Notes: a model not told the origin generated them from the letters alone. 64,000 nucleotides of DNA from Trochalopteron elliotii (GCA_024734555.1 JANPWX010000451.1:1148221-1212220); one strand, 5' to 3'. Counted from the first letter of the stretch, positions 1-12,594 are shown. Translations and numbers: made by a program.

Positions 1-58
1 TAGAGTGTTGGAATGAGGTGACCTTTAAGATCCCTCTCAACCCAAACCATTCTGTGAC
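1..58 (+). mobile_element. CR1 LINE 3' tail fragment, cut by the window edge
   Basis: The segment ends with the avian CR1 3' signature: a 'ctttaagatccctctcaac' stretch followed by 'ccaaaccattctgtga'. This is the terminal untranslated part of a CR1 non-LTR retrotransposon, whose copies are typically 5'-truncated. The left end may continue beyond the window. There is no coding content. The terminal octamer-like repeat is present only once and is diverged (ctgtga), so the copy is not recent. Confidence 0.85.
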
Positions 59-112
59 TTCCACGGCAAAAGAAACCCAGCTGAAAACCACGAGGTGAAT
101 ACAATGGGGAAT

Positions 113-137
113 ATTTGACACTGTGACAGTGTCAAAT
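113..137. repeat. Perfect 11-bp inverted repeat with a 3-nt loop
   Basis: The arms are ATTTGACACTG (113-123) and CAGTGTCAAAT (127-137) with TGA between them, and every arm base pairs. The next outer bases (t112 and c138) do not pair. It lies 55 bp past the end of the CR1 tail. It could form a hairpin in RNA or a small cruciform, or serve as a dyad binding site. No family is recognised. Confidence 0.9.
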
Positions 138-519
138 CTCCTTTCCTCTTGTGTCTCCCATGCTCCCCTTCCAAATTCCCTGAAAAGTCACCATGTGATC
201 TTTATGATGATGAAGGCTGTGGCTGGGAAGTGTCAGAAGTTGAAGGAATTCAGCCACTGAGGGACGCTGGAGCGAGGAGCGCTGCCGGCACTTTGGTTTA
301 TCAGGGTGATGTTTTCAGTTCCAGTTTCCTAAAAGCCCCAGTTTAACAACACCTCAGCCCCTTGCAAGAAGTGCTCATTAACTCACCCTCACTGTTTGGT
401 AAATCCTACAATTGGTACCTTTAAAAACCTGCAGAAAACTTCAGACACAGTGAGGCTGAAGAGCAAATATTCACTGGTGTCTTAAAAATGAAATCTAAGG
501 TAGGGCAATGAGCAGAGGA

Positions 520-541
520 ACAGTTGGTGAACAGTTGGTGA
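520..541. repeat. Two-copy 11-bp tandem repeat
   Basis: The unit acagttggtga occurs twice head to tail (520-530 and 531-541) without mismatch. This is a simple local duplication, probably from replication slippage. Confidence 0.9.
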
Positions 542-639
542 ATGGATATTTTTATGCAAGGAATGCCTGAAGGAAAGAGGAGGAAAAAAACTGTGTAGGA
601 AGAAGGAGCAATTAATATGCTCCCTTTTTTCCCCCCCTT

Positions 640-890
640 ACGCTTATTTTGATTTAAAAGTCTATTCTTTCAGTATCACAGATTAAGGTCGCTCTACAAT
701 TTACCATGGAAAAGAAAGTGGTCGTAGGGGTGGAATTGAGAAATGAAAGAGTGCCTATGACAGAGTTTTTAATTATTCGAGAATTATCACAAAGATATTC
801 TGAATTAATTTTCACATTTTTGCATTTGTACATTTCAAATGAGAGCGAGCGTGGATGTCACTCAGTTCACTGGGAAATGGCACTCATCCT
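640..890. promoter_or_regulatory. Candidate regulatory segment, AT-rich with homeodomain-type words
   Basis: AT-rich unique sequence with GATTA, TTAATTATT and GAATTAATT words and scattered CpGs. A short open frame on the plus strand (706-945, 79 codons) crosses it but has no recognisable domain. The regulatory call is inference from composition alone, and conservation has not been tested. Confidence 0.25.
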
Positions 891-2790
891 TAAGACCAGT
901 TCCCTCGTTAATGTCATTCCTGACTGGGAAGGCCACCAACTGTAACAACGTCTTGCTAAAAACATTAAACACTTCAACGTGAGCTGCTCTCACCAAAAAA
1001 AGCCCTGACTTCCCCAGGAATTTATGCCACAGCAAGCCTTTGATGCCAAAAAGCTATTTAAATAAATACAAAATTAAAATACTACAGAAAAGTACTCTGG
1101 ATCCAGAGTCCCTCTTGCTAATTCTGGGGAATGGGCTGTTAGGTGTGCATCTCTTTTGGCCTAATGGGAGCTGTGAGGCAGAAACTACATCCCAGTTGTT
1201 TCCTCCTCACTGTTGTTCTACAGCTAAAAAAAAATTTAACTACAATTAGGCAACTGTTCATTTCCTGGTTTTCGCCTCTCAAGGTAACACTGTATAGGAA
1301 ATCCCAGTTATTTTAGAGAGAACCAGTAAAGCTTCAGTGCACAGAAGCCAAGGTGGGCACCAGTTCCTCACTGACAGGAGCCCACCTTTGTGCCCACAGT
1401 GAAAGTGGGGATGAACTGGACTGGACCCTCCCAGCAAAACTTATTGTTGGGGTGATGTGCTGGCTTCCAGCAGGGATGAGGAGTGAAATCTTCACAGCCC
1501 CAATATTTTTATCAACACAGAATCAATAAAACCTCAAGGAACATGTAGATGTGTGTGGACATGGAGAGTTTTGGGGGTAATTATCCAAAAACTTGGGTTG
1601 ACTGAGAAGTATCAGTATCATGTGCACAGGGTGGTAGAGGGCAGATGCAGAGCTTAACAGCTTCTATTAAAAACATGTTTCTACAACCAGCCTACAGATT
1701 CTTAATTACTACTTTTTTTAAACTATCACTATTTTTAAAGGAAGCTCCACTTTTGAGAGGTACATTTCCACATCTGGAACAGAGATGAGCAGATGGGGAG
1801 AAGAAAGGAGAACAGAACAGTCAAGAGAAGATCACAGAGGAAAAACTCCTTAAGAGTCTCTGCAAGAGCAGGACAAATATTGGCATCAAATATTTATGGA
1901 CAGTCATTCAATCAAGGTCCACAAGCTTCCTTTAAAGTATTCACTCTCTTTTTTATTCACTCCTTGAAAAAATTCACTTCATGAACATGGTTTATCATGA
2001 TTAGATCATCGTGTAAAATATGTTCACTTGAGCAGGAAGTTTTCATATTTGGGAAGAATCAGACATTTGTGAAGGCAATGGGAATGCTGCTGTGGGTTTC
2101 AGAAATACTGAGATTTTCCCCCAGATGGCTTCTAGCTGATTTCAAAGCAAGAACAATCAATTCTACTGGCATCAGGAATAGCAAACCATTCATAATCTTT
2201 CATAGAACGAGACAGCTTTTGAAACAAAATACATTTTCCAAGTTACACTGAATAACATGGGCACTTAAAACCAACTCCAGGCTGAGGAAAAATTCTATGC
2301 AGTGGCTATTTTTTCAGACAAAGTTAATGGAATACTGCAAAAAAACAGAGAAGGCTCTTCCTGGACCTATTCTACACAGAGACACACACATTAATACACT
2401 GATTTTTGTTTTTGTTTGACTTTTTCCCTAGTCAGACTTGTGATTTAGGACATTACTCCCCATATCTGAACTTAACATTCCAGCATATTGCAGAGCAGTA
2501 ATTCAGGGAACTGTCTGTGGCTTCTGTCTGAAGACACGAGCCAGGGATTCTCAATTCTCCCATCTTTTACAGACCCAAGCCCTCAGTCACCGAGTCCATA
2601 CACACTCTCAACTCCATGAAACGCTGCAGATGCATATCCAGGATTTGAAATTGAGTATTTCATGGTATAGTTTTTAAACACACAGATGGATTGCAGCCCC
2701 ACGTGTATCACTGCACACAGGCAGTGATCACCGGGTGCACTTTTCTCCTACCCTGTCATTAAGAGCTCTATTGACAACAAACAAGTTACA
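891..2790. other. Unique non-coding sequence, no gene seen
   Basis: Nothing recognisable except two short inverted structures: AAGGTGGGC (1350-1358) pairing with GCCCACCTT (1380-1388), and the 16-bp palindrome listed separately. The open frames here are short, unrelated to known domains and best read as chance. Confidence 0.6.
1094..1109. repeat. Perfect 16-bp palindrome
   Basis: ACTCTGGATCCAGAGT equals its own reverse complement. The symmetry ends at t1093 and c1110. It is a possible dyad binding site or a chance palindrome. Confidence 0.9.
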
Positions 2791-2794
2791 GATC

Positions 2795-2815
2795 TTTTTT
2801 TTTTTCCTTTTTTTT
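2795..2815. repeat. T-rich tract
   Basis: Two runs of T (11 and 8) are separated by CC. It is a simple low-complexity tract with no retroposon body recognised next to it. Confidence 0.85.
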
Positions 2816-4449
2816 AACAACATGTAATTTTGCTGTTGTTTGCACGTTTTCTCCAAGACATATTGGATACCATTTGCTTTTCATTACAAAAAATGTGCTG
2901 ACAACAAAATCACATATTCCTGACACACAAAAGAGAGAAGACGTAGCCACCATTTTTTGGGCCAGGGGAGCTGTTCCATGGGAAACTCAATGTATCATTC
3001 TCCAGGGATTCAAAGCTCACCCAACGTGGAGCACTTGCATCTCTCACTACACAACAGATGGGTTTGAGGCTTCCAAAACTCCTGTCCTCTTTTTATTCAT
3101 ATTGCAGCATATTGATATATTATTTTCAATTATCTGAAGATAATTAGATCTGGATATCCAAGGGTAGCCAGATGCAAACACGTCTGAAGATTTATGCAGT
3201 TGGCTGCCACATTTATAAGTGTGTTTATACCCATAAAGGCTGTGAGACAGCATTGCAGTGGAGCTACATTAGCCAGGTTAATTCATCACACAAACACCCA
3301 GCAGCAGCAGCAGCCACATCCAACTTAGTGCCAGAGCTAATTTCTGATTCTTCACATTCAAGATACACCTACATCAAAGATCTGCATATAGACCTAAATC
3401 CAAATGGGTGTAAGAACCTTTGGAAAAGCCAGTGCTCCTCTTAAAGGGTGTAGATCTTCAGCTGAGGTGAGATTTACAGCTTGAGGGGTAATTTTACATC
3501 AGCTGGGCTCCCTCTCACTGGAATTCAATTTGTACACTCACAGCAAGTGCCCATGTACTGCTCTGCTTGGACAAATCGATGGCTCCCAGGTGGATTGGGA
3601 GCTGCTGGTGGTGGTTTATCAGGGAAAGGAGAGAAGCTGAGGAAAGGAGTCCATGTCTAGGTAGCTGGCAAATGGTATCTGAGGAGATACCCCAGTACCT
3701 CCTTATAAACTGCCAGCACACACTGAAAGGCAGATCCAGAACATGGCTCAGGAGTCTATGACTTTATATCCATTTTTTGGTGAATATCTGAACTCCACCT
3801 CCCATAGATCTGCTTTATACTCAGGCCTTAGCCTTACACTGCTCCATGCAAAAAGAGCAAATGCCAGTAATTCAGGACATGCCTCTCAGTCCAAACCCTC
3901 ACTGGGATGCCCAGCACTGAAGACAACAGACTGTTTAGTCCAGCCTTGTCCTTCCATAATTTCCAGACAGGATGATGTCAAAAAATCATACAGAACTAGA
4001 GAAGGAAAATACAGTGAAATTGGCCAAAAAGGTTGAACAGCAGAAGAAATTCCCTAATGAGCAGCAGGGCCCCCAGGCTGTGGCTTTCCCAGTTCTCCCA
4101 CAGCTCAGGATACCCCACAGCTTTATGGAGCCTATTGCACACATCAACATGCAGCAACTTTTCATATTGCAAAGCAGATTGAGGGAGAACGAGAGAGTAG
4201 AAGAAAAGTAGCAAGAGGACAGATGTCTTCCTCTGGCCATTTTTAATTGTCATTTCTAAAAAAAGCCCTGAAAAAGAGTAAGAGTGCTAAAGCCAAAAGG
4301 AGTCACTGGAATTTATGGATGAAGTGAAAGCCAAACAAATCCAGCTTCTCTTTCCTCCACAAGCTGTATTTCTTTATTATTACTAAAAAGCTGCACTGCT
4401 CTCTCTGGAGCTGGCTTGCCAAAAAGGATGTTCTTGGGTGTAAAAGAGC
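2816..4449. other. Unique non-coding sequence, no gene seen
   Basis: There are short overlapping open frames on both strands (all under 100 codons) with no domain signature. A CAG-rich triplet stretch is present around 3300-3313. No repeat family is recognised. Confidence 0.55.
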
Positions 4450-4467
4450 TTTTTTTTTTTTTTTTTT
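4450..4467. repeat. Poly(T) run of 18
   Basis: Uninterrupted T18 followed by a pyrimidine-rich stretch (to about 4515). On the minus strand this reads as a poly(A), but no retrocopy body is recognisable upstream of it on that strand. Confidence 0.9.
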
Positions 4468-4734
4468 GTTCCCCTGCTGTGGTCTCTGTCCCTCTCTCAG
4501 CTCCCTTTCCCTGTCCTTTGCCAGCTGGTTGGTAGTTGGTGCAGCTGGCAGTGATGCCAAGTGCCTGGGTGCAGTGGAGCCCTGGGCATGGAGCAGGGAC
4601 AATAATCAGTGATCAGGGAAGCGTGGATTGAACACTCCGGGGACACCGAGCCCACTGCTCCACCCTGCAGGATGCAAATGGAGCTGTGCAGCAGGAAAAA
4701 ACAGTGCTTAAGCACTTAAAAAGATGTTAAAGGC

Positions 4735-5050
4735 AGTGGTGACCTATGGGCTGTGCAGGCCTAGCAGGGTAAATCAGCTCCCACCGAGGACAGCACTGCA
4801 GAAAGGGGCTGTGTGTGACTGTGCCCAGAGCCTGGGGACACTGGGGACATCACTGAGCCCCCAGCCCCCTGCCCAGGGTGGGAGCCTGATGGGGGAACCA
4901 CTCCTGCTCCTTTCTTTGCACAGCTCAGCCTTCTCTTTATCCCAGAGCCACGCTGCCATCCCGGATTTTGTCCTCCCAGGATGTGCTGGAGCAGAACGTT
5001 TGGGCATCACACCCTTCTCCTTTACCCCTCTGCTCACCAGGACTGCAGTT
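4735..5050. other. GC-richer segment, no gene recognised
   Basis: Locally GC-rich, with repeated 'ctggggaca' words (about 4831-4848) and several G runs. Open frames of 150 codons (plus, 4724-5176) and 113 codons (minus, 4774-5115) overlap here, as expected when stop codons are scarce in GC-rich DNA. Neither shows a domain, signal peptide or membrane segment that I recognise. A chance origin is favoured. Confidence 0.45.
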
Positions 5051-5176
5051 ACCAGTGCTGTTGAGTTTGCTGCAATTCTAGTGATTTCAACACCTACTTT
5101 CCCAAACAAAGGCATAGTTTATACTGTCAGTGGAGTCCAGGTGAATGTTTACTGCAGCACAAACCACTCACCCTGA

Positions 5177-8100
5177 CCAAATGGATGAGCAGCATCCCTA
5201 ATGAAGGAGCCAGGAACAGACTGGCTCATGTATTTAAAAGACTGGCTGAGGATTCAGCCACCATTTGAGAATACTGCTACTATTTTTTTTTCTTTCTGCA
5301 AAATTCAAAGTCATTAAACTGATTTCCTTTTAATGCCTCTTGACTCTTGTGCTTTGCTGAAATGAGTATTTCCCTTCTGTGCATTCTGCATCCTCTCAGA
5401 ACCAGCTGCACACCCACTGCCTCAGAGAAGGTCTGAGGGTTCAGGGACTTACAAAATCCCTGGGAATGAGGCTTTAACAAAGTAGGAATCACACAAACTA
5501 CCAGCAGCAGTTTTGTAGAGCACAAGGCAACGTCTGAGTACAGCTGCAATTTAAAGGCATGATTTCCAAAAAGGAGAGGCCAACAAACAAAGCAGCAGAA
5601 ATAAAGTAACCTTTCACCACAGAGCTCAGGTAGCAATTGGTAGCCAAGAAGCAGAAGCCTGAAACCTCCTCCAAGGGCACCCACACAGAGCTGGTTAGCC
5701 ACAAATAATAATAACTGGCACAGTTATCAAAACACTAGGAGACAGCAGAAAAAGGCTCATTCTGCAGGACACAGCAATCTCTTACTGGCCAGAGATAAAA
5801 TGTAGTTTTTATTCAGGTAAAGCCTTCATTAAAACCTGGGAGAGTATTGAGTAAGTAAAAATAAGACCCTCAATGTCCAGCCAACCTATCCCATCTTACT
5901 AATGAACTCTCAGATAGAGAGAACAACATTTTGCCCACGGAGCATCTTCCCTGGTTTACTCCATGATCTCCTGTAAGCTCCCAGGAAAGTTCTTGATGGT
6001 TCATGATGCTCAAATCAAGGCCTAAGTTGATTTATTGTAGCAGAACAACACTGCCTGTGCATGTCTGCTTCAGGATTCTTTCTTGCTACACTTATCTCTT
6101 TACATCTCTTCAGAGCACAGGAAACATATGACACAATCTGAATATTTATGGCACGCTGTGTAAAAGCAGGAGCCCCTCTTCTGTACCCATCTCATTACAG
6201 GAGTTTACAATTTTGGAAAGTCTCCCTGTCTGGGACCAACCTGAATGTGAATTTCTACTCCACCATTAAACCAGACTAATACAGTGGTATAAATCACAGA
6301 GGATTTAAAATCTTCCAGCAGTCTTTTTCAAACTAGAGCCCATGTAAAAAAGTTCAGCTAGCCACTCTCCTTCATCTGAGGGGAAAGCTTGCCTTAGGCA
6401 CAAACAAAGCTTCAAATGGATTTAATTTAAAATTTCAAACTTCTGTATGCTGCTCAGCTTCCGACTGCCATCTGCTTTTTCAGCTTGCCATGACAGAGAG
6501 CACATTTTTTAGTATGTTTGTTCAAGCAGGTCCATCAGTACAATATTAATTTTCAGAGTTTGGGAGTTCTGTACGCTTTTAAAAGCTGCTAATAATAAAT
6601 CAATATAAAATACCAATAAAAATACCACGGCTCATTCAGTCAGATTTCAATATTGCATCTTCTCAGCCTGAAGCCCCCAGATTCTCTTATGTTCTCAAAC
6701 TGTCCTTTCTAATTTTTTTTGGCCTGCACCAAACACAAAAGTTCCCTCGTGATCTTAAATTGGAACGTTTTCTATCAGCCATGAGTCTCCAGCAAGCAAA
6801 ACTCAAATGTATTTCGACCACATCAGGTGAAGACAAACCCTGTTCAGATATTCCAAGAGCAGAGCAGTGAAACACCTTTTCCAGGAGGAATTCAGTTTAT
6901 CTCAAACCAGACCTGGCTTGACATCCCATTCCAGCCATTCCAGGACCTTTCCTCCCATTTTCTTTTATTTTAAAGCTTCCTTTATAAAATTGATTTTGCA
7001 AAGAACAAAGGGTGTCACTTGGGACCTCTCCACTAAGTTAATCTACTTTTCCAAACTGCTTAACTGATGTGTTGCATTGTGCCAAGGCAAGAATGAGCAG
7101 AGCTCCTCTTCCACTTGCAAATGCACTAAAATTAAGTTCTTCAGTAGGCTTTGCACTTAAAATATGGATCTTTTGCATCCTTCCAGAACACCCTCCTTCC
7201 AACAAACACATTCCTAGAGACAGGCATATGTTACAAACATTCCGATGAAATGAACTTTGGAGGAAACTGCAGCTTGTGCCTGTCCCTGCTGAGAAGCCAG
7301 AATTGTGCCAAGTCATGGCTAAAACTGGAAAACTCCATTAATAGACAGGATGGGAGGCAGCCCAGCCATGGGTAGCTGTGATTTACTGGTGGGTGCACCC
7401 CTGAATTCACCCCAGGCCATGTCCAGCCCTCCCCTCTGTCACAACCACAGCAGTGCCTTGGACACGGGACCCAAAGTTCCAGTTTGCTTTGCACAAGGAA
7501 CTGTGCAGCAATTAATAACTCTTTCAGATGAAAAATAAAACCCTGTCCACAGTGGTCACATATCAGCCCAGTCCTCTCTACAACTTCTTCAGCCTTACTG
7601 AAATTCCAATTTAAACAGTTGTATTTTCCACCTAAACTCTCCTCACACCCTCAGCAGCCGGACTCCAGTGGGGGATTCACTCCCTGCTCCCCCTCTGACC
7701 CATCCTATTCCTATTCAGCACTGAACTAACAACCCCAGCTCTGTTCTGACACTCACACAGAGCTTCAAGGTCTCCCTGACAGGCAACACATAAATGTAAA
7801 TTCTATAATTATTTGAAAGCAGAGTCTCTTCCAACCTGAGTGAGATCTGATAGCATCTCTGCCTTATAAATAATGTAATGTGCTGGCAGGGTTTGCTTCT
7901 CTGTACAAGGCACAGAAGGCCCAGCTGGAGCACAAACAAGAATACAAGGAAAACACAGTTGACAAAAAATGTACTGGGAGACCCAAAAATATGTTCTCTG
8001 TAGATCTCAGAGTAGATGGGCATCAGGGCTTTCTTCTGATTTAGGGCAACATCTGTGATCAGTGAAAACTGGCAATTTGGGAAAGATGAGAAAGCAAGAG

Positions 8101-8600
8101 CTGAGCTGCACTGGAGATGTGAGCGTTGCAAATACCCCAAATATTTCAGTCAAATCTCTTTTGCAGTTCTACCTTCAAAGTCACTGATGGTAAAATAATA
8201 AAGCACTGTTGTCAAGATCCTGAAAACAAACAATCAACGGGGAAAAAAAAAGAATTAAAAATTCAGAGGTGTCTTGCCAACACCCCTCCACCAGCATTGG
8301 CTTTTTCACTTGCAGGTTTGTAAAAGAACTGGGACACCTCACAGAGCTCCCAGAAAGCCCCTCACCTCTCACTGACTGCCTGCATTTTCTGAGATAAAAG
8401 GCTGAGGGGAAGGATCTGGTTTACTGTAAATAAACCACAAACTACTGGACCATCTGGAGCTTTTCTGTGCTTTCTGCTGGTTCGGCAATTTTAAGGAGGC
8501 TTGTTTCCAAATGATGACACAGTTTGGGGGATTTAAACCATAATCTTTAGAACACATATTTAAAAGGTATTAGCTAATTATTTAGGCTGTAACTGCTGCA
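5177..8600. other. Unique non-coding sequence, no gene seen
   Basis: Mixed AT-rich sequence without recognisable repeats. The open frames at 5280-5702 and 7715-8140 on the minus strand (140 and 141 codons) have no domain that I recognise. Confidence 0.5.
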
Positions 8601-8613
8601 AAAACCAGCAAAT

Positions 8614-8641
8614 AAACCGAAGTTCTTTGAACTGGCGGTTT
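8614..8641. repeat. Imperfect hairpin, 6+5 bp with a small internal loop
   Basis: AAACCG (8614-8619) pairs with CGGTTT (8636-8641), and AGTTC (8621-8625) pairs with GAACT (8629-8633). A 1x2 internal loop separates the two stems and TTT is the apical loop. The function is unknown. Confidence 0.75.
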
Positions 8642-9484
8642 TGTAGTTAGTGGGTGTTTGAAACGAGTTATAGGTAAGACCATTTGATTGACTTGTGTGG
8701 AGATGGACTGTAAATGAGAGGGGAAAAGGTGCCTGCTCTTTGTGAAGGGAAAAAATCGATATGGAACCAGTCAAGGAGAGTTTACCCTGGAGGGAACAAC
8801 CCCAACGGCACAAGAGCAGCCAAATTTCACCCACCGTGGCAGGGGCTGCTGTGCAGCTTATAAACCACTTACAACACATTTAAACTTTTCCATAGGCTGC
8901 TTGAATAGGAACACATTTTTCCCAGAGAAATTATGACTTATCACAAATTTAATGCTTATGTACTACAAAAATTTCTCACTTGCTTCTGTGCCTGCAGCTT
9001 TATTCACTTTGGTTTATCTGCTGTGGGACTGCCAGCCATGCCTGCTCCTTTTTCACTAGCAGACCTATTTTTTTCCCCTGATATGTTTCCCAAACAACCC
9101 AACCATGAAGAGAATTTTTGAAAAAAAAAATAATCTCAGGCTGAGTATTATTAATTTGGGGTCAGCACAGGGGACTCAAATCAGCATCAAATCTGCTCTA
9201 TCCATGCACATTCCCTCCCACCGTGAATCCTGTGTGAAGATCCACAAGTCAGTGGATTTCTGGGTGGGTTTCTCTCTATTTTGCCTCATTCCTGTTAGTA
9301 ACATGGGGGATTCATTTTCCAAGAGTCCAGCACCCATATCTGAATCAGACAGCCCTATAAGGGTGATGCTTTTGGGAGTGTTGGGGTTCAGGGGGTCCCA
9401 AGTGAGGCAGAGTGAGAAATCCCCCTTCCAGAAGGTGTTCTGCTTCACAGATTGACATGGGATAAAAACCTGATAGGCAGCCAT

Positions 9485-9625
9485 TTGTTACTATTAATGT
9501 TTAATTAAGAGCAGATGTTATTAGTTTTGTGTCAGAAAACCACCGTGTCTTCTATGCACGGATGGAAATTCTGAGTTTGGTGATAAATAAACAATTCATA
9601 AACGAATGCAGCAGAGAGTTTCTAA
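9485..9625. promoter_or_regulatory. Candidate regulatory segment with TTAATTAA, E-box and SOX-type words
   Basis: Contains TTAATTAA at 9501-9508, the E-box CAGATG at 9512-9517 and an AACAATT word near 9590, in AT-rich unique sequence with a few retained CpGs. The enhancer role is inferred only from motif clustering. Confidence 0.3.
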
Positions 9626-10750
9626 CAGGGAATGCTGTCTGGGAACCATGCTGTTCCTAAGGCCTGAAGAAAACAACATGGATGTAATTTCCCTTCCTTC
9701 TCCATCATCCTCTAATGTTCATGCTGGGAGAGATAGAAAGATGGATGCATTTGGTTTTGGCTTTTATACAAATCTCTAACCAATTATATATTGAAAAATG
9801 CAACTCTCCCCTTTTCCTTCCTAGAAAGCCATCAGATTCTGCAGCATTTACTGGATCTCCAGACTGGCCACAAACATAAAAAATTCTAGCCCAAATCTTC
9901 ACTTCCTTTTCTTATTATTCCACTATTTTTTTTTTTAATAATATTAACCTGCTCCACCTAAGTCCTTATTTTCTACATTCCATTTCTTTTGGTCAAACAG
10001 ACACTGGAATGAACCTTGCATTTAAGCCATGTACTTCAGAAAGAGGATATCACACAGCCAGCAAACCCATCATGTGCCCATTGTATTTTGGAACAGGGTT
10101 AGAACTGGGTAAAGCTCTTGTGAGAGGGATGAAAATATTCCTGAATGCATATAAAGGACTTTCAAAAAGCCAATAAATACAGAGATATTGTGGCCCCCTA
10201 CAACAAAATGACACGGCTGGAAAATGATCTCAAGAAACAATTTTCATGCCAGTGTAAGTCTTATTAATGATGAAGAGTTCACTGTTAAAGGCAGCGAAGG
10301 GAAGGGAATGCACTGGCATTACATTTCAGTAACCAGGGACCCTCTGGAACTGGAACTTCAAAATAGGATTTCTTAAAAGCTTTTTCTTTCCTAAATTCCC
10401 TTTGCAGAAGCCTGCTTATTCTTTCATAATCACTTCAAAGCAATCCCCAGCCTTGCAATAAAGTAAATTCAAAGCAATTAGAGAGTAGATCTACACAGCA
10501 AGACCAAACAGTGCTTATAGAGGGTTTCTGTAAAGTGGTTCTGCATACATTTTCCTTGGAATGACATTATTTGTATAAAGAAGTAGGGGGATATTTTATG
10601 AAGGGAAAGAAAATACGAAATAAATTTATGACAGCAAATAGAAAGGCTGCATCTCTGGAGTGTGATATTATATTGCAGTTTGCAAGCACAACCAACACAG
10701 CGTTGCCCTGCCACGTTCATGCATTTTAGTGAACAATAACAGAGAAAGGG
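9626..10750. other. AT-rich unique sequence, no gene seen
   Basis: No recognisable gene or repeat family. There is a T-rich run near 9928-9937 and several ATAAA words that could be cryptic polyadenylation signals. No open frame of note. Confidence 0.55.
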
Positions 10751-10768
10751 AAAAAAAAAAAAAAAAAA
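10751..10768. repeat. Poly(A) run of 18 with a purine tail
   Basis: A18 is followed by GAAAGAAAGG. It is a low-complexity tract, and no retroposon body is recognised upstream. Confidence 0.9.
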
Positions 10769-11019
10769 GAAAGAAAGGCGTCTCTGCAGCGTGCTACAAT
10801 AAAAGCCACCACGTCCTACAATAACAGGCTACATATGTTCAGGAATAAACAGACCAAGTTTGCATTTTCCTGCCCCGGCTCCCAGCGGCCCTGCCTTGCT
10901 GCTTTGCCAATTGACGTTTTCACAAGGCAAGGCTGTGAAATGCAAAACTGCCTCTTGCCTTGCACCGGGGCTGCTGGTGCTGGGAGGGGAGCTGGGCTGT
11001 GCTCACTCAGCAGAGGTGT

Positions 11020-11320
11020 GGGGATTTCATTGTGATGCAAATAAATGTAACAATTAAGAATATAATTTTGGGAGATGTCAGTGGCGTAATTACTCACATG
11101 GCTTCCAGCCAATTAAACAGTAGGTGAATTAGCCCATTTAATTGGGTTTGGAATTTCAGCGCAAGGTGTTTTATGCTTTGTATTCTGTCAACATTTTGCT
11201 GAACTATACGTTAATAATTCTGATTGCTCTCGAAATCACATCTGGGTAAATTCGGTCTGGAGTACGAGAACCACCGGTTGAAAGGTTGCACACACCTGTG
11301 ATCCCAGTTGTGCAAGCAGA
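11020..11320. promoter_or_regulatory. Strong candidate regulatory segment: octamer, TAATTA, CpG-bearing core
   Basis: An octamer ATGCAAAT (11035-11042) is followed by TAATTA (11087-11092), AATTAA (11111-11116) and TTTAATTGG. A CpG-bearing stretch then runs from about 11209 to 11276, with the palindrome ACCGGT at 11273-11278. TTGCACA (11286-11292) and TGTGCAA (11309-11315) form an inverted repeat around a CACCTG E-box (11293-11298). The mix of POU/homeodomain words and retained CpGs in AT-rich DNA is typical of vertebrate developmental enhancers. This is inference without an alignment. An ancient exapted SINE is an alternative. Confidence 0.4.
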
Positions 11321-12594
11321 TTGACTCCAACAAAAGCTCCATTCAAGGAAGATGGAAGCCTTGATTGCTTGTAAGCCCATTAAACACTCTGAATGGCCAT
11401 GAAGATGAAACAAGGAAGCGCTTTAGGACTCTGAAGTTGGAAGTCTTGGAGGAGGAATGGCAATAAAAGAACAGCACAAAGTGATTATTGCCAGTATAAA
11501 AAGACAAGCGTATAACAGTAACCAAAAAGGAAAAAGGGGAAAAAAGAGAAGTGTCGTATCTCTTGCTTGGAGACTGCTGTGATTCAGCTAATCTCCTCTA
11601 TTAGCAGATGATCACAATACACAATAGTCCTCAGTAAGATGTGGAAACAGAGGCACTCAGGGTTAGTGGAGAAGCACTTCACAGCTACCCCAAGGAAGCT
11701 CAGAACAGGCACACGAACATTGCAACTGGAGTTAATGACAATAGCAGCATACAAATGAACCTTCCTTCACAGAGATTAGCTGGAGAACCAAAAAACCCCA
11801 TGTAAAAGGGGCTGATGAGAGCCAAACTAATACAGCAGTGAACGTCTATTAACCACAGAAACGAGCGAGAGAACAAGGTACAGATGAGATGCTCTTTTTA
11901 TGCCAGGAGCTGGTTCATTTTACTTTCCCATTGTCAATCCCTAAAACGAAGAGGGTCCTTGGGTGTGTTTAGCATCTCTCATTGAAATTCAGTCACTGCT
12001 GTTCAGCCCTGATTGAGTCACTTCATCTGCACAGCTCATTTCTGAGAATTCTAGGAATAAGTACCGGGCTCTGAGTTGGGAAACCTCCGTGTGAGAGATC
12101 AGCCCAGCATCACTCCAGGCTGAAACAATGCAGTGGGGCAAGGAGGACAAACTCTGAATGGGTTTATTTTAGGTGCACAGCAGGACTGGAATCCTGGGGA
12201 TGCTTTCAGGGGAATTGCTGCATCAGAGCTGGATCGCTTAGTCCATCTTACACAGCTTCAGAATCCTTCCAGGACTCCTAACATTAGGGAAGATAAAATC
12301 AGATGTGCAGCTACAGATCTTGTCAGTTCATGGGTAATATTCTGCACAAACAGACACCCCTGTGTAGCTGAGGAGAAGGCTGGACTGTGCGGTCCAGTGG
12401 TGCACAGCCTAGAACAGCCCTCAGGAGTTACACCTGCAAAATGCAACTCTGGGATCTGAACTGCAGCCTTGAACTCCTCTACTTGTGTATTAAACACTTT
12501 AATCAAACAAGTTGTTCTATGCCTCCCGTGCCTCATTCCTCCCATTTCAAATATCAGAATAAATCAGTGATTCATATTTCAAAAACATTATGAG
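11321..12594. other. Unique non-coding sequence, no gene seen
   Basis: No gene or interspersed repeat that I recognise. Overlapping open frames near 12133-12545 (108 codons plus, 95 codons minus) are opposite-strand shadows of one stop-poor stretch. Confidence 0.5.
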
